Positions 5,948-6,998 of a DNA stretch of 6,998 bases are shown here, one piece after another (positions within the stretch are counted from its first letter, which is position 1; each line of letters starts with the position of its first letter). The position numbers and the translations under genes are program-made. Below the pieces are notes generated by a model. That model searched no databases. It had not been told where the DNA came from and was given only the letters and a program-made list of their open reading frames with translations. The stretch is from an uncultured Chthoniobacterales bacterium (GTDB lineage Bacteria; Verrucomicrobiota; Verrucomicrobiia; Chthoniobacterales; UBA10450): assembly GCA_955652255.1 (NCBI GenBank), contig CATPAW010000174.1, forward strand, positions 1-6,998, in the 5' to 3' direction.

Positions 5948-6998
5948 TTACGAAACTGAAGGTCTATTTGGCGATGCGTGCAGCGCCGCCTGGTATTCCG
6001 GTTTTTTGTGGTAGTCGACGAGGCGGAATCCCCAGCTGATCAGTGTCGAGAGATCCTTGGTCTTGGCCTTCGCCTCATTCAAGAACTTCTCGATCCTAGC
6101 TTTTAGTTCCGGCTGTTGATCGGTCGTATCGAGGATTTCAAAAATTTCCATCGACAATAACCAGTCGGCCGGATGTTCGGCCTGCTGCGTTTCCCAAATC
6201 TCGCCGAGTCGCTCGTAACCGGTTTTGCTCTCACGGATCTTGCGAACTTGCGCGTAGAGATTTTCGAGGCGCTTGCGCTTCGCATCCGATGGAACTTTAA
6301 TCGTGCGCTCCTTCGGCACGAGCGCGACCTGATTATAAGCATCCTTATCAGCCGCGCCGTTGAACACCGAAGTGATCCGCTCACCGACGGCCATGTCGTA
6401 TGTTCCCCAATCGGGATCGAACAAAACGCGATCGCCATATTTCGCCGTGCAATTGGAGAACGAAATCAACAGTAACTTGCCGTCGCGGCGAAGTGCCTTG
6501 TCGACATTGCCTTCGACTATGACTCCGCTCTCGAATTCCAGCTTCGCTTTCTTGCCTTCGGCGATCTCGGTTTCCTTCCATTTGCCGGTTGGCGAACCAA
6601 ATCCCTCTTTGTGGTAATCGATGCCGTGGCCCTCGAGTTCTTTGTCGCGGAACGCGAGCGCCGTCTTACCGGTTGTGCGCAGATAAATTGGCGAGTTCTT
6701 TTCGTCAGTGATGACTTCGGTGAACACGCCGCTGACCTGGAGTCCCGATGAATATTCGCATGTCGCGACATTGCTGCATTCGATCGCCTTGTTGATTCCT
6801 TCGAGTCCGCCAACTGAGTACGCCATTTTGCTCGCAAATTCTTCCAGCACGTCCCTTAGATGTTTGAAATCGCGGCAGACGAAGAGCTGCGGCTGTTTCG
6901 TGGTGATGTCGAACGGCACATTCGCCGCGTCGATGGAGTAGGGGATCTTTTTCACCTCCGGCTCGAGGCAACTCACGCTCTCGCCGATCGATGAAAGC
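5948..6998 (-). CDS. phhA: Phenylalanine 4-hydroxylase (biopterin-dependent aromatic amino acid hydroxylase), C-terminal part
   Basis: The gene is read from the right edge leftwards to a TAA at 5948-5950 and is open at its 5' end. The frame continues to the edge as LSSIGESVSCLEPEVKK, so the GTG at 6976 is an internal valine codon, not a start. The visible region matches the end of the catalytic part of long bacterial phenylalanine hydroxylases (about 580 residues): SSIGES, EVKKIPYSIDAANVPFDIT, PQLFVCRDF, LEEFASKMAYSVGG, then IYLRTTGKTALAFRDKELEGHG and YHKEGFGSPTGK. About 210 further residues follow, including a beta-rich stretch (FESGVIVEGNV, FDPDWGTYDMAVGERI) and a charged helical tail. The iron ligands (HEGAGH region) lie outside the window. 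The known reaction is Phe to Tyr with BH4 and O2, which feeds the hpd/hmgA pathway encoded at the left. It is convergent with all other genes here. Confidence 0.9.
   Translation of the reverse strand, partial: LSSIGESVSCLEPEVKKIPYSIDAANVPFDITTKQPQLFVCRDFKHLRDVLEEFASKMAYSVGGLEGINKAIECSNVATCEYSSGLQVSGVFTEVITDEKNSPIYLRTTGKTALAFRDKELEGHGIDYHKEGFGSPTGKWKETEIAEGKKAKLEFESGVIVEGNVDKALRRDGKLLLISFSNCTAKYGDRVLFDPDWGTYDMAVGERITSVFNGAADKDAYNQVALVPKERTIKVPSDAKRKRLENLYAQVRKIRESKTGYERLGEIWETQQAEHPADWLLSMEIFEILDTTDQQPELKARIEKFLNEAKAKTKDLSTLISWGFRLVDYHKKPEYQAALHASPNRPSVS

Noticed and set aside
6976..6976. GTG at 6976 as the start of the minus-strand gene
   Set aside because: The frame remains open to the window edge and the extra residues (LSSIGES) match the hydroxylase family, so the true start lies outside.

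Overview
The window carries a cluster for oxidative phenylalanine/tyrosine breakdown, joined to genes that look like a supply line for its pterin cofactor. The two halves fit together. One flank (right edge, minus strand) is the C-terminal part of a biopterin-dependent phenylalanine 4-hydroxylase (Phe to Tyr). The other flank (left edge, plus strand) is the last 17 codons of a 4-hydroxyphenylpyruvate dioxygenase, followed by a complete homogentisate 1,2-dioxygenase. Between them lie GTP cyclohydrolase I (folE), a large protein made of three consecutive 6-pyruvoyl-tetrahydropterin synthase (PTPS)-like domains, and a short-chain dehydrogenase. GTP cyclohydrolase I, PTPS and an SDR-type sepiapterin reductase are the three steps of tetrahydrobiopterin (BH4) synthesis, and BH4 is the usual cofactor of phenylalanine hydroxylase. 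The assignment of the SDR to this step is inferred from context.

Layout: 2-55 end of hpd; 73-1257 hmgA; 1261-1896 folE; 1909-3120 triple-PTPS gene; 3115-3177 a compact palindromic repeat that supplies the stop codon of the PTPS gene; 3186-3878 SDR; 3900-4739 a membrane-anchored protein with a YheO-like PAS domain; 4777-5901 a secreted or periplasmic proline-iminopeptidase-like alpha/beta hydrolase that looks foreign to the cluster; 5948-6998 phenylalanine hydroxylase on the minus strand, convergent with the rest and open at its 5' end. The first four plus-strand genes are spaced 3-17 bases apart and probably form one operon.

The most interesting object is the triple-PTPS protein. Its three domains have lost different active-site residues. 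Domain 3 keeps the zinc histidines and the catalytic cysteine but lacks the Asp-His pair in register. Domains 1 and 2 keep the Asp-His pair but lack the cysteine and some or all zinc ligands. In known PTPS the Cys and the Asp-His pair come from neighbouring subunits, so this protein may be a single-chain pseudo-trimer with one composite active site.

Organism: a moderately GC-rich bacterium. The close relation of the hydroxylase and homogentisate dioxygenase to the long-form/Bacteroidetes-like families, together with the palindromic CTGTAGCGGCG...CGCCGCTACAG repeat, suggests a soil Verrucomicrobiota or a neighbouring phylum. This is a tentative inference from pattern memory, not a search.
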